Below are positions 29,221 to 37,903 of a stretch of DNA of 64,000 nucleotides, one piece after another; the first letter of the stretch is position 1; every line of letters begins with the position of its first letter. This DNA is from Pseudofulvibacter geojedonensis (GTDB lineage Bacteria > Bacteroidota > Bacteroidia > Flavobacteriales > Flavobacteriaceae): contig NZ_JBHTJM010000006.1 in assembly GCF_042675745.1 (NCBI RefSeq), positions 310,001 through 374,000 of the forward strand, given 5' to 3'. The notes under the pieces are model-generated. The model searched no databases. It was given only the letters and a program-made list of their open reading frames with translations, and had not been told where the DNA came from. Made by a program: the position numbers and the translations under genes.

Positions 29221-29748
29221 TTAATGTTTTTCAGTTACGTTAATTTCAACTGCTCCAGTTCCTTCTAATAAGGCCTTAACAGCATCTACATTATCTCCAG
29301 CAGAAACTTCCATTAAGAAGTGATCGTCTGTTGTTCTTACATCTGGATTCTCAGCTTTTTTAAATGGCCATAATTTACTTCTCATATAAAAAGTAATAAC
29401 CATTAAGTGAGCTGCAAAGAAAACCGTTAATTCGAACATAATTGGCACAAAAGACGGCATGTTCTCTAAATAACTAAAACTAGGTTTTCCTCCAATATTT
29501 TGTGGCCAATCTTCTATCATAATGAAGTTCATCATTACGGTAGCAACAGATAAACCTACCAATCCATATAAGAATGCACAAATAGCTAATCTAGTTGGTG
29601 CTAATCCCATTAATTTATCTAACCCGTGAACAGGGAAAGGCGTAAACACTTCTTCTATATGATAATGTGCTTCTTTTACTGTTTTTACAGCATCCATTAA
29701 CACATCATCATCAGTATACATTGCCTGAACTACTTTATGACTACTCAT
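29221..29748 (-). CDS. actD: Alternative Complex III subunit ActD (DUF3341)
   Basis: A 175-residue protein with an N-terminal cytosolic part (KVVQAMYTDDDVLMDAVKTV) and two membrane helices (about residues 56-76 and 99-119), the DUF3341 layout. The start overlaps the end of actC by eight bases. Structures of ACIII place ActD on the cytoplasmic side of the membrane arm. Confidence 0.93.
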   Translation of the reverse strand: MSSHKVVQAMYTDDDVLMDAVKTVKEAHYHIEEVFTPFPVHGLDKLMGLAPTRLAICAFLYGLVGLSVATVMMNFIMIEDWPQNIGGKPSFSYLENMPSFVPIMFELTVFFAAHLMVITFYMRSKLWPFKKAENPDVRTTDDHFLMEVSAGDNVDAVKALLEGTGAVEINVTEKH

Positions 29749-31126
29749 GACCTTCTACTTTTTTGTATTTATCTCCAGATGACTTTAATATCGATTTAAC
29801 CTCCGCCTGAGCAATTACAGGGAATGTTCTAGAGTATAATAAGAACAATACGAAGAAGAAACCATTAGTACCAATAAAGATACCTATATCTACAAATGTT
29901 GGCGAGAACATTGTCCAAGAAGATGGTAAATAATCTCTGTGTAACGAAGTAACGATAATTACGAAACGCTCGAACCACATTCCTATGTTTACAACAATAG
30001 AAATAACGAAAGAGAAAATAATACTTCTTCTTAATTTCTTAAACCACATAAACTGTGGAGAGAATACGTTACAAGTCATCATTGCCCAATATGCCCAAGC
30101 GTAAGGTCCAGTTGCTCTGTTTAAGAAAGCATACTGCTCATACTCTACACCTGAATACCAAGCGACAAATAATTCTGTAATATATGCAACCCCAACAATA
30201 GAACCAGTAATCATAATAATTAAGTTCATTAGCTCAATGTGCTGCATTGTAATATAATCTTCGAAGTTACATACCTTACGCATGATAATTAATAAAGTAT
30301 TTACCATTGCGAATCCTGAGAATACCGCTCCTGCTACGAAGTAAGGAGGGAATATTGTTGTATGCCAACCAGGAATAACCGATGTTGCGAAGTCAAACGA
30401 TACAATCGTGTGTACAGAAAGTACTAAAGGAGTAGCTAAACCTGCTAATACTAAAGATACCTCTTCAAAACGTTGCCAATCTTTTGCTCTACCAGACCAA
30501 CCGAAACTTACTAAACCGTAAATCTTTTTCTGGAAAGGCTTAACAGCTCTATCACGTAACATTGCAAAATCAGGTAATAAACCAGTCCACCAGAAAACTA
30601 ACGACACTGATAAATACGTTGAGATTGCGAATACATCCCATAATAAAGGTGAGTTAAAGTTTACCCATAGTGATCCAAATTGGTTTGGAATCGGCACTAC
30701 CCAGTAACCTAACCATGGACGACCCATGTGAATTAAAGGGAATAAACCTGCCTGAACTACGGCAAAAATCGTCATTGCTTCTGCAGAACGGTTAATTGCC
30801 ATTCTCCATTTCTGACGGAATAATAATAATACTGCGGAAATAAGTGTACCGGCGTGACCAATACCAACCCACCAAACGAAGTTAGTAATATCCCAAGACC
30901 AACCTACGGTCTTATTTAAACCCCATGTACCAATACCTGTAGATATTGTGTAGATGATACATCCTACTCCCCAAAGGAAGCAAGCTAATGAAATAGAGAA
31001 GACTATCCACCACTGCTTGTTTGCTCTTCCTTCAACTGGTCTAGCTATATCAAGAGTTACATCGTGATATGACTTGTTTCCAGTAACTAAAGGCTTTCTT
31101 ATTGGTGCTTCGTAATGAGAACCCAT
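29741..31126 (-). CDS. actC: Alternative Complex III subunit ActC (NrfD family)
   Basis: A 461-residue polytopic protein with about ten membrane helices, homologous to NrfD/PsrC. Conserved stretches include WWVGIGHAGTLISA and GAVFSGFAMVNTLL. It provides the quinol-binding membrane subunit beneath the ActB iron-sulfur subunit. It follows actB by 50 bases. Confidence 0.95.
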   Translation of the reverse strand: MGSHYEAPIRKPLVTGNKSYHDVTLDIARPVEGRANKQWWIVFSISLACFLWGVGCIIYTISTGIGTWGLNKTVGWSWDITNFVWWVGIGHAGTLISAVLLLFRQKWRMAINRSAEAMTIFAVVQAGLFPLIHMGRPWLGYWVVPIPNQFGSLWVNFNSPLLWDVFAISTYLSVSLVFWWTGLLPDFAMLRDRAVKPFQKKIYGLVSFGWSGRAKDWQRFEEVSLVLAGLATPLVLSVHTIVSFDFATSVIPGWHTTIFPPYFVAGAVFSGFAMVNTLLIIMRKVCNFEDYITMQHIELMNLIIMITGSIVGVAYITELFVAWYSGVEYEQYAFLNRATGPYAWAYWAMMTCNVFSPQFMWFKKLRRSIIFSFVISIVVNIGMWFERFVIIVTSLHRDYLPSSWTMFSPTFVDIGIFIGTNGFFFVLFLLYSRTFPVIAQAEVKSILKSSGDKYKKVEGHE

Positions 31127-31175
31127 AATCTATGATAAATTATTACTTAATTAATTATTCTTTTTTATATCGCGC

Positions 31176-34100
31176 TTACGCTTCTTTCGTGTTTCTTACC
31201 TTAACTTGATAAACCACATTAGGCTCTGTACCTATGTGCTCTAATAAGTGGTAAGCACGTTTATCGTTCTTTTTCTTGTAGATATCATTATTCTTATCGT
31301 TGATATCTCCAAACACCATTGCTCCAGTATCACAAGCGTTAGAACAAGCTGTAGCAAATGCATTCTTGTCTACTTGCTTACCTGCAACCTTAGCATCAAG
31401 AATTGTTTTCTGTGTCATTTGTATACACATAGAACATTTCTCCATAACTCCACGAGAACGAACTACAACATCTGGATTTAGAACCATTTTTCCTAAATCA
31501 TTGTTCATGTTATAATCAAACTCATCGTTGTTGTTATACAAGAACCAGTTGAAACGACGTACCTTATAAGGACAGTTGTTTGCACAGTAACGAGTACCAA
31601 CACAACGGTTATAAGCCATATGGTTCTGACCCTGACGACCATGAGAAGTTGCCGCAACCGGACAAACAGTTTCACAAGGTGCGTGATTACAGTGCTGACA
31701 CATAACTGGCTGGAAAGCAACCTGCGGATTAGCAGCTGGACTCTCCATTTCTCCAAACTCAGATAATGAACTACCTAAACCTGAAATATTTTCTTTTTTC
31801 TTTAAATCTCCGTTAAAAGTATCTTGAGAAGAATAATATCTATCTATACGCAACCAATGCATATCTCTAGAACGACGCACTTCTGATTTACCTACTACTG
31901 GCACATTATTCTCCGCATGACATGCTACAACACATGCCCCACATCCTGTACAAGCATTTAAATCGATAGATAAATTAAAGTGATGCCCTATAGAACGATC
32001 AAAAGGAGTCCATAAATCTGCTTCAGGATCTGAAGCATTAATCATATTATGATCTTTTGACACTTTAGGCTTTGGATTATAAGCCTCATAATCATGTTTC
32101 GCATTAGCCGTATTGAAGATCTCTAATGTCGTATCTTTTACAATATCACCTCTACCCATTAAGGTATTATGCAATTGTATACAAGCAAACTCATGCTTTC
32201 CATCTGTTTTTGCAATAGAAACAGTTTGAACATTGTTAAAGTTTGCATATAAAGGGTAAGCATTTACACCTGTTTGCATTTCTGCTTGTAATGCTTCTTT
32301 TCTACCATAACCAAATGATAAACCAACAGACCCTTGAGCCTGACCTGGCTGAATTATTACCGGAACTTTTTCAACTGTAACACCATTAACAGTTACATTT
32401 GCATACTTACCATTTAATCCTCCGTTAGCATCGTTTCTTGCCTGTGTAAAGAAAGTACTTTGCTCTAAGAACAAATCAAACTTCTTAGCATCAGCTTCAG
32501 AGATTGTTAAATAGTTATCCCAAGTAGTTCTAGTTAACGGATCTGGCAACTCTTGTAACCAAGGGTTGTTTGCCATCTGACCGTCTCCCATTGCAGTCTT
32601 AGGGTATAATGTTAATTCTAATCCTTTCGATTTTGCACCAGCTAAAGCAGCAACTGCTCCACTAACGCTATAAACTGGAGCTTCTTCTGAAGCTACCTCG
32701 TCTCCTTCTTGATTTTCTTCTACAACTGGCGCAGCAGACTTTGCTAACACACCATCATGCAAAGCTTTATTCCAAGAAGAACCACCTAATATACCTGCAG
32801 ACCAAGTATTTTTGATATACTTATAGTAAGAATCTTCACTTCCAACTAACTTCAATAAGAAATCTTGGAATTGACGTGTATCAAACAACGGCTTAATAGT
32901 AGGCTGCATTAAGCTATAAGAACCTTTCTTTAACTCAACATCTCCCCAAGACTCTAAATAATGAGGTGCTGCTCCTAAATACTGAACATATTTAGATGTT
33001 TCATCTTCACGCTGTGTAAACGAAACTGTTAAAGGTAATTTCTTTAATGCATCTCCAAACGCATTTCCGTTTGGCATTGAATATACTGGGTTAATACCAG
33101 CCATAATAACTGCACCAACTTTTCCTGACTTTACGTCAGCAACCAACTGATTTACTGCAGCATTACTTCCTTGTCTTGTTTTTATTGGCGATTTAGCATC
33201 AAAAGCTTTACTACCTAAAGCTTCATTAATTGCGTTACTTACTGCTTGAGCACCCTTATCTTGAATACCTGTAAGCACAACCGCTCTACTACCAGCTCTC
33301 TTTAACTCCTCAGCCGCTTTCTTCACTGCAGCATCTACATGCTTAGGCAAAGAACCACCAACAGAAGAACCAGCTATATAACCGTATAACTTAGCCAAAG
33401 CAACTTTTTGCTCGCTAGGAGTTAACGGCACACGCTTATCTGCATTTGCTCCAGATAAAGTCATGTTAGATTCAAACTGAATATGACGAGACATTTTTCC
33501 GTTTTCAGGGATACGATTTTTAGCGTAATCACCTTCAAAACCACCACCTTGCCAATCTCCTAAGAAATCTGCACCGATAGCAACAATAACATCTGCATCA
33601 CCTAAGTTATAGTTTGGCATTCCTCTTTCACCATACTTCTCTTGAAAAGCATCAAGAGTAGCAGACTCAGAAATAGCATCATAAACTACATGACGCACAT
33701 TACCATACTTAGCTTTAAATTCAGCAATTATATTAGATGTAGATGGACTAGCAAAAGTTTGTGTCATTAACACAACTTCTTTACCATTCGCCACTACTTC
33801 ATTTACTTTTTTAGCAATATCTGCATCAAACTTAGACCAAGAAACAATAGCTCCGTTAGCTTTTGGCGACTTTAATCTTTTATTATCATATAATGATAAA
33901 ACAGACGCTTGCACACGAGCATTAGTACAACCTTTAAAATCAGCCATTTTATTCGGCTCTATTTTAATAGGACGACCTTCTCTTGTTTTCACTAATATAC
34001 TAGCGAAATCGTAACCATCTGCAATAGTTGTTGCATAGTAATCTGCTACACCCGGACGAATTTGCTCAGGCTGTACTACATAAGGAATCGATTTTACAAC

Positions 34101-34319
34101 CGGTCCCTCACAAGCTGCTAAAGTTGCAGCTGCTGTACTAAACCCAACGTATTTTAAGAAATCTCTACGAGTAGTAGACGAAGAATCTAAAGACTCTTTA
34201 TCACCTAAAAACTCCGTAGTAGGTATTTCTTCTAAAAATTCGTTTTGTTGTAGCGTCTCAACAATAGAGTTGTTATCTAACTCCTCAACACTTTTCCAGT
34301 ATTTCTTGTTTGATGCCAT
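31176..34319 (-). CDS. actB: Alternative Complex III large iron-sulfur subunit ActB
   Basis: A 1047-residue fusion of a molybdopterin-oxidoreductase-like domain (about 90-720) and a four-cluster ferredoxin domain (about 780-1040). A Tat signal TTRRDFLKYVGFST followed by LAAC suggests export and lipidation. Cluster motifs are CTGCGACVVACHAENN, CQHCNHAPCETVCP, CVGTRYCANNCPYKVRR and CSMCIQ...CSNACDTG. In known ACIII structures the first domain carries no molybdenum cofactor; the sequence here is consistent with that but cannot prove it. A 78-base gap separates it from actA. Confidence 0.95.
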   Translation of the reverse strand: MASNKKYWKSVEELDNNSIVETLQQNEFLEEIPTTEFLGDKESLDSSSTTRRDFLKYVGFSTAAATLAACEGPVVKSIPYVVQPEQIRPGVADYYATTIADGYDFASILVKTREGRPIKIEPNKMADFKGCTNARVQASVLSLYDNKRLKSPKANGAIVSWSKFDADIAKKVNEVVANGKEVVLMTQTFASPSTSNIIAEFKAKYGNVRHVVYDAISESATLDAFQEKYGERGMPNYNLGDADVIVAIGADFLGDWQGGGFEGDYAKNRIPENGKMSRHIQFESNMTLSGANADKRVPLTPSEQKVALAKLYGYIAGSSVGGSLPKHVDAAVKKAAEELKRAGSRAVVLTGIQDKGAQAVSNAINEALGSKAFDAKSPIKTRQGSNAAVNQLVADVKSGKVGAVIMAGINPVYSMPNGNAFGDALKKLPLTVSFTQREDETSKYVQYLGAAPHYLESWGDVELKKGSYSLMQPTIKPLFDTRQFQDFLLKLVGSEDSYYKYIKNTWSAGILGGSSWNKALHDGVLAKSAAPVVEENQEGDEVASEEAPVYSVSGAVAALAGAKSKGLELTLYPKTAMGDGQMANNPWLQELPDPLTRTTWDNYLTISEADAKKFDLFLEQSTFFTQARNDANGGLNGKYANVTVNGVTVEKVPVIIQPGQAQGSVGLSFGYGRKEALQAEMQTGVNAYPLYANFNNVQTVSIAKTDGKHEFACIQLHNTLMGRGDIVKDTTLEIFNTANAKHDYEAYNPKPKVSKDHNMINASDPEADLWTPFDRSIGHHFNLSIDLNACTGCGACVVACHAENNVPVVGKSEVRRSRDMHWLRIDRYYSSQDTFNGDLKKKENISGLGSSLSEFGEMESPAANPQVAFQPVMCQHCNHAPCETVCPVAATSHGRQGQNHMAYNRCVGTRYCANNCPYKVRRFNWFLYNNNDEFDYNMNNDLGKMVLNPDVVVRSRGVMEKCSMCIQMTQKTILDAKVAGKQVDKNAFATACSNACDTGAMVFGDINDKNNDIYKKKNDKRAYHLLEHIGTEPNVVYQVKVRNTKEA

Positions 34320-34397
34320 TTATATTTAATTTAATGATTCAATGATTAAAAACCATTCAATCCTTTAATTCTTTACTCTTTTAATATTCAATTCTAA

Positions 34398-35666
34398 TTA
34401 GTAGTGACACTTACCACATTCTAAACCACCCATTTGAGCAGCCGTAAGCTTTTCTACACCATACTTCTCTGACAATTCTTTATGAATCTTAGCGTAATAC
34501 TCGTTACCCTTAACATCCACCTCTGTCTCTTTGTGACAGTTTACACACCAACCCATTGTTAATGGCGCGAACTGCTCAAGAATTTCCATTTCCTCTACAG
34601 GACCATGACAAGTCTGACACTCTACACCAGCAACTGTTACGTGCTGAGAGTGATTAAAGTATGCGAAATCTGGTAAATTATGAACTCTTACCCACTTAAC
34701 AGGCTTTTGCTCTCCAGAATATTTCTGACCATCCCAACCAACTGCATTATACAGTTTTTGGATTTGCTTGTCGTAAAACTCTTTTGTATGCTCTGCAGTA
34801 GCTGTTGACGGAGCAACCTCAGAAATGTTTTTATGACAGTTCATACAAACATTTAAAGCAGGTATACCAGAAGTCTTACTTACTCTTGCAGAAGAGTGAC
34901 AATATTTACAATCTATTTTATTATCTCCAGCGTGAATTTTGTGAGAGAAGTGAATTGGCTGAACTGGTTGATAACCCTGATCTACACCAACTTGCATGAA
35001 ATACCCATAAGCATGGTATGCTGCAAACAACATAAACACAATTACAGAAACCAACACTAAGAATTGATTCTCTACAAACGCTTTCCAAATAGGCTTTTTA
35101 GCACCCTCATCTACATTGATACCGTTTTTACTAGCAATACTCTTTAAAGTCTTACTAACCATAAACAACATAGCAACTAACACCAACAACACTAAAACAA
35201 GCGCTCCTAAAATCAAATCATTATTAGAATCCACAGGAGTAACAGTAATAGGCCCCTCTGGAGTTTCTGGCTCAGGCTTAACCTCTGCAGTATACGCTAA
35301 AATATTATCAATATCAGTATTAGTTAACTGAGGAAACAATGTCATTACACTGTTATCATACTCTTTAAAGATTTTGTTTGCATAAGCATCCCCATCTTTA
35401 ATCATTTTAGAACTATTACGAACCCAGTTATAGATCCACTCTCTATCTAAACCTTGCTCATCTGCTAAACGCTGCTCTACATTTCTCAATGCAGGACCTG
35501 TCATAGGCTTATCTAATTTATGACATGCCGCACAGTTCGCATTAAATAAACTCTTACCCGCAGCTGGATCTCCTTGCGCAAAAACTGAAGTTGAAAATGC
35601 TAGCAGAACTGCTAAGCAAAGACTTAGAACTTTAGAAGTTGAATAACGGTGTTTAACCTGTTTCAT
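34398..35666 (-). CDS. actA: Alternative Complex III multihaem cytochrome c subunit ActA
   Basis: A 422-residue protein with signal peptide, a monohaem cytochrome c domain (CAACH, about residue 44), a membrane helix (LILGALVLVLLVLVAMLFMV) and a second helix (FLVLVSVIVFMLFAA), then a pentahaem domain with CKYCH, CMNCH, CQTCH, CVNCH and CGKCH: six CxxCH motifs in all. It starts the act-coxBA operon, and its haems carry electrons from ActB toward cytochrome c or the oxidase. Confidence 0.95.
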   Translation of the reverse strand: MKQVKHRYSTSKVLSLCLAVLLAFSTSVFAQGDPAAGKSLFNANCAACHKLDKPMTGPALRNVEQRLADEQGLDREWIYNWVRNSSKMIKDGDAYANKIFKEYDNSVMTLFPQLTNTDIDNILAYTAEVKPEPETPEGPITVTPVDSNNDLILGALVLVLLVLVAMLFMVSKTLKSIASKNGINVDEGAKKPIWKAFVENQFLVLVSVIVFMLFAAYHAYGYFMQVGVDQGYQPVQPIHFSHKIHAGDNKIDCKYCHSSARVSKTSGIPALNVCMNCHKNISEVAPSTATAEHTKEFYDKQIQKLYNAVGWDGQKYSGEQKPVKWVRVHNLPDFAYFNHSQHVTVAGVECQTCHGPVEEMEILEQFAPLTMGWCVNCHKETEVDVKGNEYYAKIHKELSEKYGVEKLTAAQMGGLECGKCHY

Positions 35667-35799
35667 CTGTTACTATTTTCTATATTTATTAGTAAATCCT
35701 AGAAAAAAATCTAGTGTTAATTCGTTTTTTGGTACGATTTTTTCAATCTAACTACCTGAAAATACAGGGTAAAAGCTCAGATTTTCAAAAATCTTCCGA

Positions 35800-35807
35800 C
35801 AAAAATA
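35800..35807 (-). promoter_or_regulatory. Probable -7 box of the act-cox operon
   Basis: Minus strand TATTTTTG matches TAnnTTTG and lies 134 bases before actA, implying a leader of about 125 bases. No TTG element at the expected upstream spacing. The 35667-35932 gap otherwise holds only the divergent promoters. Confidence 0.45.
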
Positions 35808-35907
35808 CTATTTTAAGATAATTTTTAAGTTGTTAAAGAAGGGTTAATTTTAATTTATAGAGATTCTAAATAAGTATTTTACGGAGACAAAAAAACAATT
35901 AAAAAGC

Positions 35908-35915
35908 TACATTTG
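35908..35915 (+). promoter_or_regulatory. -7 box of the SPOR-domain gene
   Basis: TACATTTG matches the Bacteroidota -7 consensus and ends 17 bases before the start codon at 35933. No clear -33 element. Confidence 0.55.
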
Positions 35916-35932
35916 CATAAATACAATTCATA

Positions 35933-36343
35933 ATGAGAAGATTACCTTTTTTTAAGATCAGCAGCACTGTAATTATTACCTTACTTTTTACTCAATTGAA
36001 CTACTCTCAAGAGGCAACAGTAACAATTGAACAAGATCCGCAGCTAGAAACTCTGCTTAAGGAACGCAAAAGATTACTTAAAAAAGAAGAAATTAGAACT
36101 CATTTTACCATTCAGGTCTTTTCTGGAGAATTAGAAGGAGCTCAAAAAGTTTTAAAAGAATACAAGCAAAAATTCACCGAACACAAGTCGCAAATTCACT
36201 GGCAAACCCCTAACTACAAGGTATGGGTTGGTTATTTTAGAAACCGACTTGATGCCGATAGAGCATTATTGAAAATTAACGAAGAATTTCCTGACACAGG
36301 AGCTTTTGTATTTGAACCAGAAAACAAAAAAAGAGACGAATAG
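35933..36343 (+). CDS. SPOR-domain protein
   Basis: A 136-residue exported protein: signal peptide (residues 1-25, ending LNYSQ) and a C-terminal SPOR domain (about 55-130) with FTIQVFSGELEGAQKVLKE, YKVWVGYFRNRLDADRALLKI and GAFVFEP. SPOR domains bind denuded glycan strands of peptidoglycan, often at the division site. It is a single-gene unit with its own promoter and terminator. The catalytic or structural partner is unknown. Confidence 0.88.
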   Translation: MRRLPFFKISSTVIITLLFTQLNYSQEATVTIEQDPQLETLLKERKRLLKKEEIRTHFTIQVFSGELEGAQKVLKEYKQKFTEHKSQIHWQTPNYKVWVGYFRNRLDADRALLKINEEFPDTGAFVFEPENKKRDE

Positions 36344-36368
36344 GGTTTTATTTACATTCACTATACCA

Positions 36369-36400
36369 AACTCGAATCCAACAATTGTTCGAGTTTTTTT
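36369..36400 (+). terminator. Terminator of the SPOR-domain gene
   Basis: Stem AACTCGAA (36369-36376) with TTCGAGTT (36388-36395), followed by a run of T residues to about 36400. Confidence 0.8.
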
Positions 36401-36509
36401 TATTTAAACACACACCAAACCAGCAACACTAATTTCTCACATTCCACAACTATTTTAAACCATTTAAGACAGGTTTATAAATTCTTTCAACAACTAATAC
36501 AAAACAAGA

Positions 36510-36537
36510 AAAACCACCCGAACATTAAGGTGGTTTT
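36510..36537 (-). terminator. Terminator after the decayed gene at 36547-37027
   Basis: Stem AAAACCACC (36510-36518) and GGTGGTTTT (36529-36537); on the minus strand it runs into T residues. It sits ten bases after the last stop of the decayed gene. Confidence 0.75.
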
Positions 36538-36546
36538 AAGTATTAT

Positions 36547-37027
36547 TTAATGAAACAATTTATTGTATTTAGGTATACGAGACAGTTTCAATTTACTAAA
36601 ATATTTTGCAACTTCTATTAAGCTTTTAAACAACTCCTCTTTATATATTATCCCACGTTCTTTTTCTGTATAGAAATATGTTCCGTCTTTATTTTTAACT
36701 AACCAAATTCCATCTTGAATAGGTACTGTATCAACCAAAAATTTTAAGAAATAATTAATTTCAATCAAATGATTAGAAACATCCTCTATAGTTAAATCAA
36801 ACTAAAAATCTAACACCTCATACGTCCACTCATTATATTTAGTTAACCCAGAAATTGGGGTATAACCCGAGTTAACAAGCATACCTAATTGCCTTTCTTT
36901 AGAAAAGGAAGGACAATGTATTTTTTTATGTACCCTACTTAATCTTTGCTTCTTAAACACAACTATTTTCAATGTTTTTTATATTAACAACTAAGCTCTT
37001 CTTTTCTATAAAAAAGTAATTAAACAT
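36547..37027 (-). pseudogene. Decayed hypothetical gene with an internal stop and a frameshift
   Basis: Reading from an ATG at 37027 gives MFNYFFIEKKSLVVNI then a stop near 36955; an overlapping frame continues KKQRLSRVHKKIHCP to TYEVLDF, ends at a TAG (36802-36804), and after that single stop the same frame carries on through FDLTIEDVSNHL, VPIQDGIWLVKNKDGTYFY and ends KYNKLFH at 36547. The three pieces together make a coherent protein of about 160 residues with one frameshift and one nonsense codon. No family is recognised; it is cytosolic by composition. Two independent lesions argue for a true pseudogene. Only the last 73 codons are open from a TTG. Confidence 0.65.
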
Positions 37028-37045
37028 ACTGGTATTAGAGATTTA

Positions 37046-37540
37046 TCACTTTTTAATTTCCTTAACACCTTTTTCATTTATAGTATATATCTTTACAATA
37101 GTATCATTAATTTTTCCATTCGATTGTCTAACTGTACTAACAGTAAATAACGAATCTTTCATTAAACTATAAAAGGTGTACTCATAACTTTCTACATCTT
37201 CAGCACCATCAAACTCAGAAGACAAAATAACCTCATTAATATCATCTTCTGATGTTATTTGAAGAGCAATAACTTCATGACTCATATCACCAAACCTTTC
37301 TATAATGCACATACTATCACTAATTCCTCTCTTCATTTTTTCATTAGAATCAAGATTAATTAGCAATGAATCATTAGTTTTTTTGTTTTTCGTTATTTAT
37401 AAATAATATGTTATTGGTTTTTGCATCTGATTTTAAAACTTCTTAACAACCGATTTTTCTTCCTCTTGACCTTTATTACAACCAATCAAAACAAATAACG
37501 ATAAAAATATTTTTACACTACGGGTTATCATTTTTTCCAT
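37046..37540 (-). pseudogene. Decayed lipoprotein gene with two compensating frameshifts
   Basis: An ATG at 37540 (or 37531) begins a lipoprotein signal, MITRSVKIFLSLFVLIGC, followed by NKGQEEEKSVVKKF and a stop. A second frame gives LKSDAKTNNILFINNEKQKN and stops in a run of seven A residues, after which the first frame resumes TNDSLLINLDSNEKMKRG and stays open for over 100 codons to VKEIKK at 37046. One base lost near 37440 and one gained near 37378-37384 explain the pattern. The long last segment keeps a coding character (YEYTFYSLMKDSLFTVSTVRQ). Family unknown. The remaining 106 codons open only from a TTG. Confidence 0.65.
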
Positions 37541-37849
37541 CAGCAACAGTTTCTTGGCTCAAATTATTTTTAGCCTTATTTTTTATAGTTTACGAAAGGC
37601 ACCAAATTTTCAACTTCTATCGATTCCCTTTCTAGTATCAGGCTATAAAATTTTTATATAATACGTAAACACCCCTATAAAGACTTGTAACCTGTCAATT
37701 ATTCACAACTCTAACAATTCTTAAATTAGCAATTACCCATTTTAATACGGTTCGATTAACCCGTAAACAATTAAAAATTCCATTTTCATCTGTAACCCTC
37801 TACTAATTACCATCATTCAAAACAAAAACACCACGAACAAATACAACAA
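37541..37849. other. About 310 bases without a recognisable gene
   Basis: Between the decayed lipoprotein gene and the infB terminator. On the minus strand a short open stretch (VTDENGIFNCLRVNRT at roughly 37690-37795) has a protein-like look but no start and stops on both sides, so it may be a further gene remnant. Nothing else is seen. Confidence 0.4.
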
Positions 37850-37882
37850 AAAAAAGCTCTTTAGTTTCCTAAAGAGCTTTTT
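37850..37882 (-). terminator. Terminator of the rimP-nusA-infB operon
   Basis: Stem AAGCTCTTTAG (37854-37864) and CTAAAGAGCTT (37869-37879), four-base loop, A/T tracts on both sides. It lies about 20 bases after infB on the minus strand. Confidence 0.9.
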
Positions 37883-37903
37883 TAGACTTATAATTTAAAG
37901 AAA

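Noticed and set aside
37690..37795. A short protein-like open stretch on the minus strand upstream of the decayed lipoprotein gene
   Set aside because: No start codon, stops on both sides; too weak to call a gene or pseudogene.
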